From Ceratorhiza oryzae-sativae (taxonomy: Eukaryota; Basidiomycota; Agaricomycetes; Cantharellales; Ceratobasidiaceae): a stretch of DNA of 64,000 nt. A model generated the notes under the pieces. It worked only from the letters and a program-made list of their open reading frames with translations, was not told the DNA's origin and ran no database searches. The stretch lies in NCBI GenBank assembly GCA_030998015.1, contig JARWMV010000247.1, positions 62,001-126,000 of the forward strand, read 5' to 3'. Both the position numbers and the translations under genes were made by a program. This document shows positions 34,345 to 46,050 of this stretch, piece after piece. Position 1 is the stretch's first letter; the number at the start of each line of letters is the position of its first letter.

Positions 34345-35762
34345 TGTGTGTGTCGCAGCGGCAGGACCGAGTCCCTTGCGGCTAAGGCTTTTGCTGTCGC
34401 GAAGAGGCCTGTCGGTCGCTGACTGAGCTGACCGAAGTATTCATATTCATATTCGATGGGTCGAGTATGCCGATTTAACTTCCGGTTACGCCAGATACCG
34501 GATCCCGGAATCCAAAGCACTTGGCATAACAGCCCGGTCTCGGTAAGGGGCAGGCCGAGGGAGGGGTACGTGACAATACACAACGTAATACGTCTAATCT
34601 AATTACATTGCATTTACGTATTTTTAGAGGACAACTCGAACTAAGGAATGTATTGGGCAGCTAGTCGTTGTCAGAAGTAAGCTAATACGATTTGTGATCA
34701 AGTACTGGGGGATATTTGATGATCATCACCAGACCAGGGCCTCACTCAACCGCGGCACTCCCAATTTCCCAGATAACCTTACTCGAAAACTTATATGGAG
34801 GCGCACCAAAGTTCTATAGGTTTCCTGCAAACCGTTTAGAATACTGGATGCCCTATCCCAGATACTTACAGAACCCTCAGATCATTGGTTCAATGCATCT
34901 TCGAAACCGTTTCATTCGGGATTACTGCCCCAGATTTCCGACTCTTTATGGTCCCGCAACCTCCCCCTCCAGGATTAGGGTTTCATCGTAGCATTTCTCG
35001 TGCTGTGATCGCTCGTTTCAGCGTCGCCTTTCCCCTCATGAGATAATGGATTGGTTGGGATATTATCGCCAAAGCTACGAAACGTAATTTAATCCTGGAA
35101 ATTTATGCTGAAAATTCCTGCCCCCAATTTTCTCCCTCCTCATAATCCAATTACTTACCATTCAGCAAGCGCCCAGAATTGTCCTCTGCATCACCATACC
35201 CTTGGACATAGCAGGATCCCCGGATTCCATCAGGGCTAGCATAACCATCAAATCAAAGCAGTTCCGGCAGGGAATTTCTTAACGGCAAGTACAAACCATA
35301 GATAGTACATTCATCTTAGTAACCTATCAAGGTACCAAGGGACATCATATGTGCCGACATTGGTTGCGTCGAGGAAATCGGTGAATTTCTGGTACTTGGG
35401 ATGTACTAACCTCGCGAATGCTTATATTTAAATAGCAAAAAAATGCAGCGGGTGAAAGGTTCCCGGAAGTCGGTTAAGGGTTGCAATAGTCGAGGTGAGT
35501 AAACTATTGGCTGGATGCAAGTTTATGCGTTAGCCTTCTGTCAATGTATCTGCAGCTTCCAGGCTTGGCGCTGAAGGCGTATCAATGCTTAAGCATGATA
35601 GGGAGGTAATCGAGTGAAGGCATTCTTTATTCCTTTGCAAATACATGATTCTTACAACGAAGCTCATATAGTCATAGAGTTGTTATCAAGTTTAGCAAAG
35701 CGCATATATCCCATATGTACAAAATAAATCTTGCTGTATCAATCTCCACTTTTGGGAAGTTT
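34345..35762. other. Intergenic, no supported gene
   Basis: 1.4 kb upstream of the MFS gene and downstream of the UBX gene. A 91-codon plus frame at 34716-34991 has no recognisable domain. Nothing else. Confidence 0.45.
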
Positions 35763-36695
35763 CTATGATTCCTCGTCGGAATCGGAGTCTGACTGGTATT
35801 CATCCCCTTCGTCATAAGAAGCAGTGCTTTCCATGATGAGAAGCACCCCCCGCCGCAGCACCTCCAGGCTGTCCACCGACACAGCCCCATCATTCGATAA
35901 AATCTGACGTGGGCTTGTCCAGACCAGCTGGAATTCTCTCTCATGAGTGTAACCTTCTGGTGGCTGATCTGGGTCGTCGGATACGGCACAATCTGTGGGG
36001 ATAAGAAGTGTCTCTGCTAGTATGTGTAAGGTTTCTAAAGTCGCTGTGGCAGGTAGACGCCCCTCTCGGCGAACTCCGCTAGGCAAGCGAATGGCGATCT
36101 CAATGCTTCTATCACCCGGTGTATCAGGGATGAGCGTCCGACGCGCCCATCGCCTCCAGCTAATTTGTAGTTTCCGGCGAGCCTCCTCTTGCTCCTTGCG
36201 CTCCTTTCTAATCTGCGCTTGCTTTTGAATCTGCGCTTCAAGTTCCTGCGCTAATCGTTCCGCTTCCCGAGCTGCTTCGATCCTCTGCTTATCTCGTGCT
36301 AAAGCCAACTCATAGGCTTTGTCTTGCTCCTCGCGAATCGCACGGTCAGCAAGGATCGATTCCGTCGGGGGCTGGGGGCTCTGTGTGAATTCTTCGATCG
36401 AGTCATGCTGATCGATCTCCTGTCCGCTGGGTTCTGGACTCGGAGCACGAGATACTCTGTTTCGACGCAAAAATGGGTGTGCAAACCGGAAGACTCTGGA
36501 GGATAGGGTGGATCTTTGATCGCTCTGGTCCACGGAAGAGTGATGCGAACTGGCGTGGCTGGAGGTGAGAGAACCTCGAGATCTATTTAAGCGGGCCCAG
36601 GGATTGGTGTTTGTCGAAGGCAGGTGAATAAACTTTAGAAGTCGATCAACAAAACCGAGACGAGGTACTCGGGATTCAAGCATGGCTCGAGCCAT
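35763..36695 (-). CDS. UBX-domain protein (FAF2/Ubx-like C-terminal half)
   Basis: Single-exon 310 aa protein. The N-terminal ~110 residues are Ser/Arg rich and disordered-looking. Residues about 110-185 form a charged coiled coil (LADRAIREEQDKAYELALAR, then KERKEQEEARRKLQ), the segment preceding the UBX domain in FAF1/FAF2/Ubx2-3 proteins. Residues about 195-290 fit a UBX fold (RSIEIAIRLPSGVRREGRLP; FQLVWTSPRQIL; LRRGVLLIMES). UBX domains bind Cdc48/p97. The N-terminal UBA and the UAS/thioredoxin-like domain of FAF2 are absent, and the usual FPR-like p97 contact is not obvious. The C-terminus is acidic (DSDSDEES). Cdc48 binding is therefore an inference. Confidence 0.65.
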   Translation of the reverse strand: MARAMLESRVPRLGFVDRLLKFIHLPSTNTNPWARLNRSRGSLTSSHASSHHSSVDQSDQRSTLSSRVFRFAHPFLRRNRVSRAPSPEPSGQEIDQHDSIEEFTQSPQPPTESILADRAIREEQDKAYELALARDKQRIEAAREAERLAQELEAQIQKQAQIRKERKEQEEARRKLQISWRRWARRTLIPDTPGDRSIEIAIRLPSGVRREGRLPATATLETLHILAETLLIPTDCAVSDDPDQPPEGYTHEREFQLVWTSPRQILSNDGAVSVDSLEVLRRGVLLIMESTASYDEGDEYQSDSDSDEES

Positions 36696-39094
36696 GACTC
36701 GAATGCGCTAGGTGAGGCGGTGACAAGTAATGACCCTACGCCCAACAGAAATTGGCGTTGGGTAAAATTTAGGAAGCCACTATCTGGTTATCCGAAGAAC
36801 AGGCGCCGAGCCAAACGTACTTGTGCGGGGGGTGGTTATATGGTTGAAGGACTCTATATTGTACGCCACTGAAGTTTTAGTCTGGGGAGCAAGGAGTAAT
36901 CTAGCTATCATACGCCATTTTATATATCCCTCTGGCATTCGAGGCGCCAATCCAACATATCTCACTGCCTTGACGCCTGATCATATTCGAGACAAACATG
37001 CCCATCAGAGAGCACTGATTCTCCTAAAAAGAAAACATGACCTGCAGGATCCACGTAAGGCTGTGCACCAGAAACTAAACAGGAGCTTAAAGCTATGCGA
37101 GAATGGTACCATTCTGCTGAAAGGATGAACAGAAGCCCTCCGAACGCCGGGCACGTCTCCGTGCCGGATGTTGTATTCCTGGGTCAGCGACCTTCTCTCC
37201 ACGGTGGCCCAACGTAATTGGCATAATGGGAATTGTCACAAATTTGGTGATTATAAGTACCCGCAATCGCATTGCATTTAGGATTTTTATCATTCAGAAT
37301 TCGCCGGCGTCCTGCGGTGGAAATGTTGGCAATGAGCACAACCCCACCCCACAAAAATCCATTTGTGGTTACGAGTACTTGCAAGCGGCTATGTTGTTTA
37401 TGAGTGCAACCTATTATCAAGATTGCTCATGAGATCATCCTCGTGAACACTCCTGATAATAGGTACCGCTTACGAGCGCCCTAGGGCACTCGTGATCACG
37501 GGCCGATTTGGCGGAGTATTCAAAGGCGTAGTCTTGGTATGGGGTCATGCCATGTTGGGGAGATTGCAGGCTGCCACGATGCCGGCACACAAAATAGCAT
37601 CGAGCCTCAGAGACCGCAAGGATTTTTGTTGTTTAGGTGTTAAACTTCTCGTACCTCATAAACACTATAGGCTCCAGTACTATCCACTGGGGACAGGATC
37701 GTAGGGACTGGGCAGCCGTGGTATACAATGGAGGAGGGCGGATCAATATTCAATCATACATACAGTTCTGTGTGACTGCCATGCGCAGGGCGCGTGGCGG
37801 ATGGGCCATGGTAGCGTTGGAAATACTGTACTGGCATGAGATCAACATCAGGCCGTATAGGCATTAGAGACTGTTGGAGCCCGGGGACTATTACAACCGT
37901 TTGCGAAATGTCGTACACTCCAGAATTTTCTTGCTTGCTCCACGATCTTGACAGGTGGATGATGTGGCGATCAAACCTGTAAACAAACTAATCATAATCA
38001 CAGCGGCTTGGGGAGTGCAAGGTATATCTCGACAGAGGAGAGGATCTCAGCCATGCAAATGACATATTCGGAATCAAGCCGTCGCTGCGAGCAGATTAGT
38101 ATAAATATGTTTGTGAAAAATGGAATAACAGGAATTAGGCAAAATGCAACTGACAAGAGGGGGATGCAACCGATAGGCGGAACCATTGACGGGCTGAAGG
38201 CGACTAGAGACCCTCGGCCATACCAGGGACACATGTGTGAGGTATAATAATAAACAAGGGGGGAGGGATCTGTTTAGGTTGTGGCTCGGCTGAAAACTGA
38301 CAGGGGAGCCTCCCCTGAAAATGATACTATACAGCTCCCCGCTCCCAGCCAGAGAAATGATCTATAGACCATCGAAAGTTATGTCTATCCATCAAACCCG
38401 TTGCATTTGCTCCTTTTTTCGAGACACTGCCCAAATTACACATATAACACCGACACACCACAATTGCTAACTGTAGGCCCGAGGTCCTTTGTTTAACGTG
38501 AGGGCTCTTTAACCATGCATCCATAGTGCCTAGGCCAACAGTTCGCACACAAGTAGATGAGATTTAGGCCTCATTTTTTTTTCTTTTTTTGATAACCGTC
38601 TCACTGCCTAATTTTCACAGTGAAACGTCATTTTCCATCACCCGACTACTTCAGCGCGTCAACTCCTTCGGCCGCGATATGTAAAGACCTCCACGTACCT
38701 CATGGGCGGGGTGCCCTAGCCGTAAGGGAATGGAGAGGATTTGCCCGTGGCCTCATTTGACGAAGTATTCTAATGTAAGCAGCTCAAGTATCCGATACGT
38801 TTTTCGATCACGTGGGCAACCAGTATGGCTTGTGGGTTAGGATGAACATGGGCTAGAGGGTTCTGCTGCGAATCTGTTATCAGGAGTGCGGATGTCATTT
38901 ACCGCATTCACGTAATTGCTGACGGGGGATATATTATTCTTTTGGCTTATCCGCGACGGGTGGCTTATTCCTGGGTGACCGGCTTAAGGAAAGGGTTGGG
39001 ATGAATATGGAACGTAGACGTCACGTGATCTATGCTCACACCTACGCCGACAAAACATGTGATTTCCTCAATCCGGCCCGGGCCAACTTTGACC
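36696..39094. other. 2.4 kb intergenic, mostly featureless
   Basis: No gene supported. It contains an imperfect hairpin at 37410-37463 (listed separately) and a T-rich tract near 38572-38590. Several short frames of 60-100 codons lack ATG support or family resemblance. Confidence 0.45.
37410..37463. repeat. Imperfect 24 bp inverted repeat
   Basis: Arms 37410-37433 (CCTATTATCAAGATTGCTCA...) and 37440-37463 are reverse complements at about 19 of 24 positions with a 6 bp spacer. 26 bp further on is CTCGTGATCACGG (37489-37501); its reverse complement CCGTGATCACGAG recurs at 62885-62897. Possibly a decayed miniature element. Confidence 0.4.
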
Positions 39095-40271
39095 ATGACC
39101 GCACCATCGACGGCCTCTGGGAAAGCACCCGCCTCTGTCGAGCCCAAGCAGGAGGAAGAAGACTTGGACGAGCTTGACGGTGCGTGTTCTCTTCACCCTC
39201 GCTCGCCGACCAGGGAGCACTGAATCGGAGTTACCCAACCCTTCCTCACTTATTAGACCTCCTCGATCAGTTTACCCCCGCACCTGTCCCCGTCCCCCCG
39301 AGCGCCAAGCCACCACAACCACAACCAACAGCCCAGCCACCAGCCTCCTCTGATGCTTTCTCCGATGACTTTGAAGCTGCACTTGTACGCGAGATGGAGG
39401 CCATGATGCGAGGAGCAGGGGCCGAGGGACCAGGCGGTTCAGCGTCCAACGATGATATCCCGACTGCATGGCAGAAAATGCTTATCGGGGAGCTAGAAGG
39501 AACAAACAAGCCAGAATCGCTAGATGATTTGCTCAAATCCGCCGATCCTACCCCTGATTCCTCGGGATCCACTCAACACCCGACCAACGCGGAGGATGCA
39601 TTCCAACGGACGATTCGACAAGCGATGGACAAAATTCAAGAGTCCGATGTGAATGCCCGGACCGAGGCTGATAATGATCCTGAATCCTTTGCACAACTCT
39701 TGAAAGAGTTGGGCGAGATGGGAGAGGGAGGGGGCGAGGATGGGTTGCAGGGAATTATTGAGGGTATGATGGGACAACTGATGAGCAAAGAGATTCTATA
39801 CGAGCCGTTGGTGGAGCTCAACGAAAAGGTCAGTGGGACATATCGGTGGATGAAGTGTCACGATTGAATCAATTCAGCAGTTTCCAACGTATTTCTCCGA
39901 ACACCCCAATCTTTCCGAGGAGGACAAAAAGAAGTACGAGGCGCAGCATGGCTTGGTCAAGAAGATCGTTGCGGTATTCGACCGACCGAATTATTCGGAC
40001 GACAATCCGGAGATGAGCAAGGAGGTGCTTGAGCTTATGAATGAGGCAAGCGTTATTTCATACTACGTGCCCCCAGCTGCTGGTTGAACCCATGGTTGTA
40101 GATGCAAGAGCTGGGATCTCCACCGACCGAAATTCTAGGTGAAATGCCACCTGGACTCGTAAGTAGCAATCCGCCGGTACCCAAATGAAGCTCATCTCGT
40201 CTCTCCCGTAGGATTTCAACGCGGATGGAAAGCCCAAGGGCGCTGACCCGGAGAATTGCGTGATCGCATAG
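39095..40271 (+). CDS. PEX19: PEX19, peroxisomal membrane protein receptor/chaperone
   Basis: PEX19 binds newly made peroxisomal membrane proteins in the cytosol and docks on PEX3. Exons 39095-39179, 39257-39828, about 39878-40045, 40102-40158, 40212-40271. The acidic N-terminus (EEEDLDELDDLLDQF) is the PEX3-binding region. The core has DDFEAALVREMEAMM, QLMSKEILYEPLVELNEK, YEAQHGLVKKIVAVFD and LMNEMQELGSPPTEIL, all typical of the mPTS-binding domain. The C-terminus is CVIA, a CaaX box for farnesylation, as in other PEX19 proteins. The third intron (40046-40101) is GC-AG. The acceptor of the second intron is a CAGCAG tandem (39875-39880), so one glutamine may be optional. Confidence 0.95.
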
Positions 40272-41218
40272 AGATAATAGAGGCACGAGTGAATGATTTA
40301 TATTTTAACGTGTGGCTAGTGGTTCTTAACGTCTGAGATTTGATCTGACTGCTTTGGTAGTTGTAATAGTTCTCAATACACCGAACGTCCAAACACCAAT
40401 CGTGAATGCTGTTACGAGAGCGGACACATCTGTCAGGAACTACTCAGTTCGAAGGTCATGTCTCATCGTCCCGAGTCTAACGCCAGGTCTCTTTGGGTTC
40501 GATAGGGTTGTCCTCACTCTGAGGGTTTGTCACGAATAATCCAATTGAACCTAACCCATCGCCCTACCGAGGTGTATGCGACCCGTTCCTCATGCAGCCC
40601 AGTTAGATGCCATGAATTTCAAATCGGATATCTCTGTGTGCAAAATTCGCCTAGTGCTGGGCCATTGTCCGTTTATATCTGCCCGCGTTGTTCTTGCCCC
40701 ATGCTCAATTCAACGGCGCTATTTTTTCATATTTTTATAGCTGATTCGTGACGACCAATAGTGTTCCTAGATTCGACATAAATCGAGGCTATGGTCGTCG
40801 ACCGCGCTAGGTCGCGCTATATGGCGCTGGATCGCCTCGAATCGCGCGCTACGCCAAAGCGATCCATCGCCGTTCATCCCTTATCCGCGCCGGTACGTCA
40901 TTATATAGCGCGATATAGCGCGGTTAGTCTCTAACACTCACCGCGGAATGAAGGTGTTGGTATGCGGGCAGCATGATCGTTTCACATGTACGGCTAGCAC
41001 TTGAAGGTGCAAATCAACAATAGTAACAATCCAAATGACCTATATGCGGCCGGTTCACTTGGGGGATGCTTCATCAGAGAATAGCTCTCTGATTCCTCAT
41101 TCCACAATCGCGGCCGCTCGATCCTTGTGAATGACCTACGTCATAGGGGATCAGAGCAACTCCTTCAGGTATATAAGGGCACCCTGTCCTCCACTAACCC
41201 GTAGTCATCCCAGTCCAC
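40272..41218. other. Intergenic; GC-rich palindromic patch and EH2 TATA box
   Basis: No gene supported. 40802-40822 and 40903-40923 form an imperfect inverted repeat (CCGCGCTAGGTCGCGCTATA against TATAGCGCGATATAGCGCGG, about 17 of 21). A TATATAAG box at about 41170-41177 serves the epoxide hydrolase at 41219. Confidence 0.5.
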
Positions 41219-42952
41219 ATGAAGTCCCTCGGGTTCCTCTCGACTTTCCTCTTATTCCTGCAGCCTGGGTTTGGCTTTGAAGTGAAACCATTTCATATTG
41301 ACCTTGGATCCCGGGTCTCCCATATGAACGATATGGTCAAAAGCACGATTCTCCCTGCAAACTCGGTGCTGGGTAGTGCTGGGAATGGAATTGGACTTGA
41401 ATGGCTCAAAGAGAGACAAACTGAATGGGTTGAGACCTATAGCTGGGAGAGGGAAGAAGCCGAATTGAATAGGTCGGTTCTCGGACTCAGGCACAGGCTG
41501 TATCGGCATGACTGAAAAAATCCTTGCTATCCAGGTTTAACCACTCTACCGTCGATATCGGACAGCAGACCGTACACTTTATCCACCAGCGATCCTCAAA
41601 CCCAGACGCTATCCCCGTTCTGCTTATTCATGGATGGCCAGGCTCGTTTTACGAGTTCCATAGAGTCATTGAGCCACTGACTCTTCTCGAAAATGATGTC
41701 TCGTGAGGAAAACTTTTCGTCTGTGGTGTATTGTATGATAACGATATTGCGACCCTAGGTTCCATGTTATAGTACCTTCTTTGCCGGGCTTCGGCTTTTC
41801 CTCCCCTGCGGGGGCAGGATGGAATCTAAACGACACGGCAGCCTTGTTTGATTCGTTGATGCATGATGTGTTAGGGTATGAATCTTACATGGCTGTGGGT
41901 GGTGATTGGGTACGTTTTCTTTTATTGTCGCATATATGCCCACTTAAGTTCGTTTATCATAGGGATGTGTGGCGATCTGGGCCTTACATAATAATCACGC
42001 TGAACATGTGAAAGCTGTGTACGCATATCTACATTTTTGCGGACATTCAACTTAATACATTTTTCTACGCCAGGTTATATACAGGCCTTGTTCCTCATAT
42101 GCTCCCCCCTTACGAAGCCCTCTTCAGTGACCCTCACTTCGGCCGTTTAACCGAGTCTTTGCCCGCCGAGGAAAAGAAGCGAATTCAAAATAATGCGTTA
42201 TGGGGGCAGGATGCCATGGGATATTTTATTGAGATGACTACGAGGGTGGTTAGACCGCGATAGGTGGTTTCGCTTTGAGGCTGACGAGATCATTGATCTA
42301 GCCAGCGACAATTGGTTTGGCGCTATACGATAATCCCATCGGGCAACTCGCCTGGATGGGCGAAAAGTATCTCGACAGTAAGTACCTGCTCAGTGTCACA
42401 TGGCAGCGCCCACTAACCATCCTATCTAGACTCGGATCCGCAATATGGTGTCTCTCCCTCAACCATTACAAACAACACGATTCTGACGGCCGTTTCAATC
42501 TACTATCTCACTCGCACTTTCGAGACTGCGGGAAACATCTACTACCAAAATCCTGCAGGGTTCCATTACCAACTCCCGAAGGCGGTTAATGATATTCCGA
42601 TGGGGTTTTCAGAATATCCTTACGAGGGGATGTACGTGTCATTTTCCTTTATAGGAGGGTTGCGTGATGACTCATATGTGGCATTCAGATTTTATCCCAA
42701 ATTCTACTTGGAGGAAATGGGAAACCTTGTGTACCACTCCGGTAAGTCGCTAGCTTGACGCATACAGATGGCACTTGCTGATACATTAGGGTTCTAAATC
42801 CAGCACATAAACGAGGAGGCCATTTCTCAGCGCTCGATAATCCCCCAGCTTATATAAGTGACATAAGACACATGGCCAGGCTAGTCCATAAACGAGATGA
42901 AGACACCGGGGGGATAACTGCAGATCAAAAGGATTTTCATGTAGAATTGTAA
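41219..42952 (+). CDS. Secreted epoxide hydrolase, copy 2 (intact)
   Basis: Alpha/beta-hydrolase that should hydrolyse epoxides. Signal peptide MKSLGFLSTFLLFLQPGFGF, then the epoxide-hydrolase N-terminal region (EVKPFHIDLGSRVSHMNDMV), oxyanion motif HGWPGSFYEFH, nucleophile in VGGDWGCVAIWALHNNHAEH, conserved ALYDNPIGQLAWMGEKYLD, and catalytic histidine in HKRGGHFSALDNPPAY. Introns include 41473-41534, 41703-41758 and 41910-41962, with further ones near 42019, 42250, 42381, 42631 and 42741; all keep frame. The protein ends ...KDFHVEL with TAA at 42950-42952. It has a ~25-residue C-terminal extension not found in copies 1 and 3. It is in tandem with copy 3, 0.6 kb downstream. Confidence 0.9.
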
Positions 42953-43563
42953 CTACTGATTGATATAGTCATCGAAGCTGCGTAATGAAGTGTGTAACAC
43001 TAATGCGTGGATCAATTCATGATTAGGTATAAGACTCTTGCATGTATTGAAGACGATGCCAATGTTCACTTGGATAGAAGCACTCAATCATGTTGTTTGG
43101 GGCCGAGCGTTCGCCTTAATGTGCAACCTGTGAATTTATACTGGCCAAGCACAGATATGCATTAGATTGGGAGTATCCGGCCCGCTGTATGCGATCCGAT
43201 AGGTTGCAGCACCAGGTTCGGTTATGTTTATTCGATTGCACATCCTTTGGGCTGTTTATCTAATGTTGTTCCTTCACTCTGTCCCCCACGCATATAGCAC
43301 CCCATATCTTGGCAAATCACGTAACACGACAGTAAACCAAGCTTGCCCGAAAATCACAAAGCCGGTGAATCACGCAACAAAATATAAACCCTCTGATGGC
43401 TTTCGGTATAGGTTTTCCGTCCGATTGGTAAACAACAACGGGCATACAGTTCAGCTTTACTCAGCATTTAGGTGCCAACAACTCACAATCGCACTGATAG
43501 GCACTCTATATAGAAAGCGAGGCCTCCCAAGTGCTGTTACCACAAGCCCAATCTTCACAAATA
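42953..43563 (+). promoter_or_regulatory. Promoter region of epoxide hydrolase copy 3
   Basis: An open frame runs from 43224 through into the next gene, but a TATA-like CTATATAGAAAG near 43504-43515, and the signal peptides of the two paralogues, place the true start at 43564. The upstream part of that frame is therefore probably not translated. Confidence 0.55.
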
Positions 43564-45207
43564 TGCATTTCTCCGCGACAGTGTGTGCCTTCATCTGGGC
43601 TCCAGTCGCTCTTGCCTACAATGTCAAGCCATTCACGATTAAACTTTCTTCTCGTCTACCACACATGAAGGACTTGATTCGGCGAACCCGTCTTCCCGAT
43701 AGCTCTGTGCTGAATGATGCCAATGCCGGTACGAGCCTGTCTTGGCTCAAAGATCGGCAGGTAGAATGGCTTAATAGCTACAATTGGGACGCTGAACAGA
43801 CTAGAATGAACAAGTGAGCCGACCTGTTCCGTATTAACTTTTATTAACCTGAACTCATGTTCAATCATTCTACGGCCGACATCGGAAACATGACGGTTCA
43901 CTTTATTCATCAACGATCCCCAAAGCCCAACGCGATTCCGCTACTTCTCACCCATGGGTGGCCCGGTTCATTTGACGAGTTTCATCAGGTAATTACGCCC
44001 CTCAGCAACCCAGGAGTCGATTCCAACTCCTCGTAAGTTCGACTTCAATCGGGCAATTCACGTCTTGCCTGACCGTACGATAGCTTCCATGTGATTGTGC
44101 CCTCACTTCCCGGCTTTGGCTTTTCCTCGCCTACCCCGCCTGGCTGGACTGTGAACGACACCGCAACTCTCTTCAATACCTTGATTACGGATGTTTTGGG
44201 CTATCGATCGTATATTGCAGTTGGTGGCGACTGGGTGAGCAAACAGACTCTTTATTAAAGCCGAGTCTAACTGCCAACCAGGGCTGCGTTGTAACATGGG
44301 GGCTTCATAACAATCATGCCGACCATGTTCAAGCCGTGTAAGCATACATTTGGATCGTCCCGATATGGACCTCTGAAATCTTCTCAGGCTTTATACGGGG
44401 TTGATCCCTCAATTCGGCCCGACCCTTCAAGCGCTCCTAGACGACCCTCGTTTTGCGGATAAAGTGCCCACCCTATCCCAAGAGCAGAAAGCCAGGGTCG
44501 AGTATAACACGGTATTCACGGCTACTGATATGGGTTATTTTACTGAACAAAGTACCAAAGTAAGCGGTAACCTTTGACATGCTCGCTGTGCTAACAGACG
44601 CATTTAGCCAGCAACCATTGGCCTCGCGCTTTACGATAACCCAATCGGACAACTTGCATGGATTTCAGATGTGGCCCTCCGCAGTAAGCGACATCTACTC
44701 TGGTTAGATGCGTCCAAAAAGGCGTGGGTTAATACTCTATTTTCCATCCAGTTTCTGATCCTCAATTCGGTGTTCCGCCTTCGACCATCACGAACAATAC
44801 CTTTCTTAATTTTGTGACATTATACTATCTGACCCAAACATTCGAAACAGCGACGAACATTTATTATCAGAACCAGGGTGCATTCCGAAGTGGTATGCTA
44901 CACGCCAACAATCGGATCCCAATGGGACTCAGCATGTATCCACACGATGCCCTGTGAGTAATCGAAGAACAAAGCAAATGTAGTAATAAGTCAACTGTTG
45001 CCATTAGATACTATCCCGAGTTTTATGTTGCTGAAATCGGCAACTTGACCATGTATTCGGGTAACTCTCACTCGCATTCGTCTAGTCAGCTCGATCTCTC
45101 ATACGCTTGTACCAGAACACCCCCGAGGCGGCCATTTCTCCGCTCTTGACAACCCACCGGCATACGTGAGCGATATCCGAAGGATGAGCCAGTGGTATAA
45201 GCCGTAG
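43564..45207 (+). pseudogene. Secreted epoxide hydrolase, copy 3, lost splice acceptor
   Basis: Paralogue of the genes at 21230 and 41219. Signal peptide MHFSATVCAFIWAPVALA, then YNVKPFTIKLSSRLPHMKDL, HGWPGSFDEFH, VGGDWGCVVTWGLHNNHADH, ALYDNPIGQLAWISD and HPRGGHFSALDNPPAY. The stop TAG at 45205-45207 follows QWYKP. All later introns look normal. The first intron has a good donor (GTGAGC at 43814), but where the paralogues have the acceptor AG this copy reads AT (43857-43858), and no other AG lies just upstream of FNHSTADIG. Unspliced RNA hits a TGA at once. One substitution would thus inactivate the gene. Otherwise it looks young and complete. Confidence 0.8.
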
Positions 45208-46050
45208 ATTTTCCAATCAGAATCCGCGTATCCTTCTACCAAACCTTAATGTACACTCTGTACTACAATAGCTAGTCTGCGTTTGATTCACGAGAGGGTG
45301 CCACATGTACCCGCTATTTAGGAATCCCATGTTGGCTAGCGCCGTCTCATACTTTCCCGTTCGGGACATGTCGGGGGAAGGACACCGTTTTGGAACATTC
45401 TTGCTACCTTCCATCCTGCCCGCATATAACATGTCCCGGACTCGCCGATATATGAACGATAGACGAGAAATGTCGGCACATGGTCGAATCCGACGAACCA
45501 TATAACGGTGTCACCTGGCCCGCGCTTCGTGCTTCGGTAGAGGCCGCGTGTTTCGGTGAGGAGCACCCTAAGCGCTTGCCGATCGTTACCATCAAGAGTC
45601 ATGCGTGCTTGCACTGAACTGAGGTGTCTCGACCGTCGCTCTGTTCCTGGCTTCTTTTTGATAAGCTGGGTTCCCCGCGCGGGTGTCTCGGTCGAATGGG
45701 GAAAATGCATCGATTCCGGGGGGGGGATAGGTATCAACGAGAACGAATGAGGTGACTGGGTATGTGTCATTGTGATCTGGCGGTAGGTAGGATGATTGTT
45801 TAGGAGCGAAGTGCTCGAGTAGGAAAAGAACGAACAAGTCCAACCCGACGTTGATGCGTACGGTGCGTTCGTCGCCTCGGAGAACCTAAGCGGTTTTCCC
45901 GACGCCTTCGCGTGCGGTCGAGCGTTGGGACGAGAGTCTCTTGGCCGGTTGTATGATACTCCTGGTTGGTATAAAACAAGAGTGTAGTCGAGCGAGGTTT
46001 CTTCATCGACTCGAAAACGGACCTACGGTTCCTATCACAGGTTTGATAAA
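45208..46050 (+). promoter_or_regulatory. Intergenic region and GH16 promoter
   Basis: A minus frame of 144 codons (45336-45770) has no recognised homology and is probably chance. A TATA box (TATAAAA, 45970-45976) lies about 75 bp upstream of the GH16 ATG. Confidence 0.5.

Noticed and set aside
43224..43563. A longer N-terminus for epoxide hydrolase copy 3
   Set aside because: Both paralogues start with a signal peptide at the position equivalent to 43564, and a TATA-like box lies inside the proposed extension.
45336..45770. A 144-codon minus frame before the GH16 gene
   Set aside because: No family resemblance and it lies in the GH16 promoter region; treated as chance.
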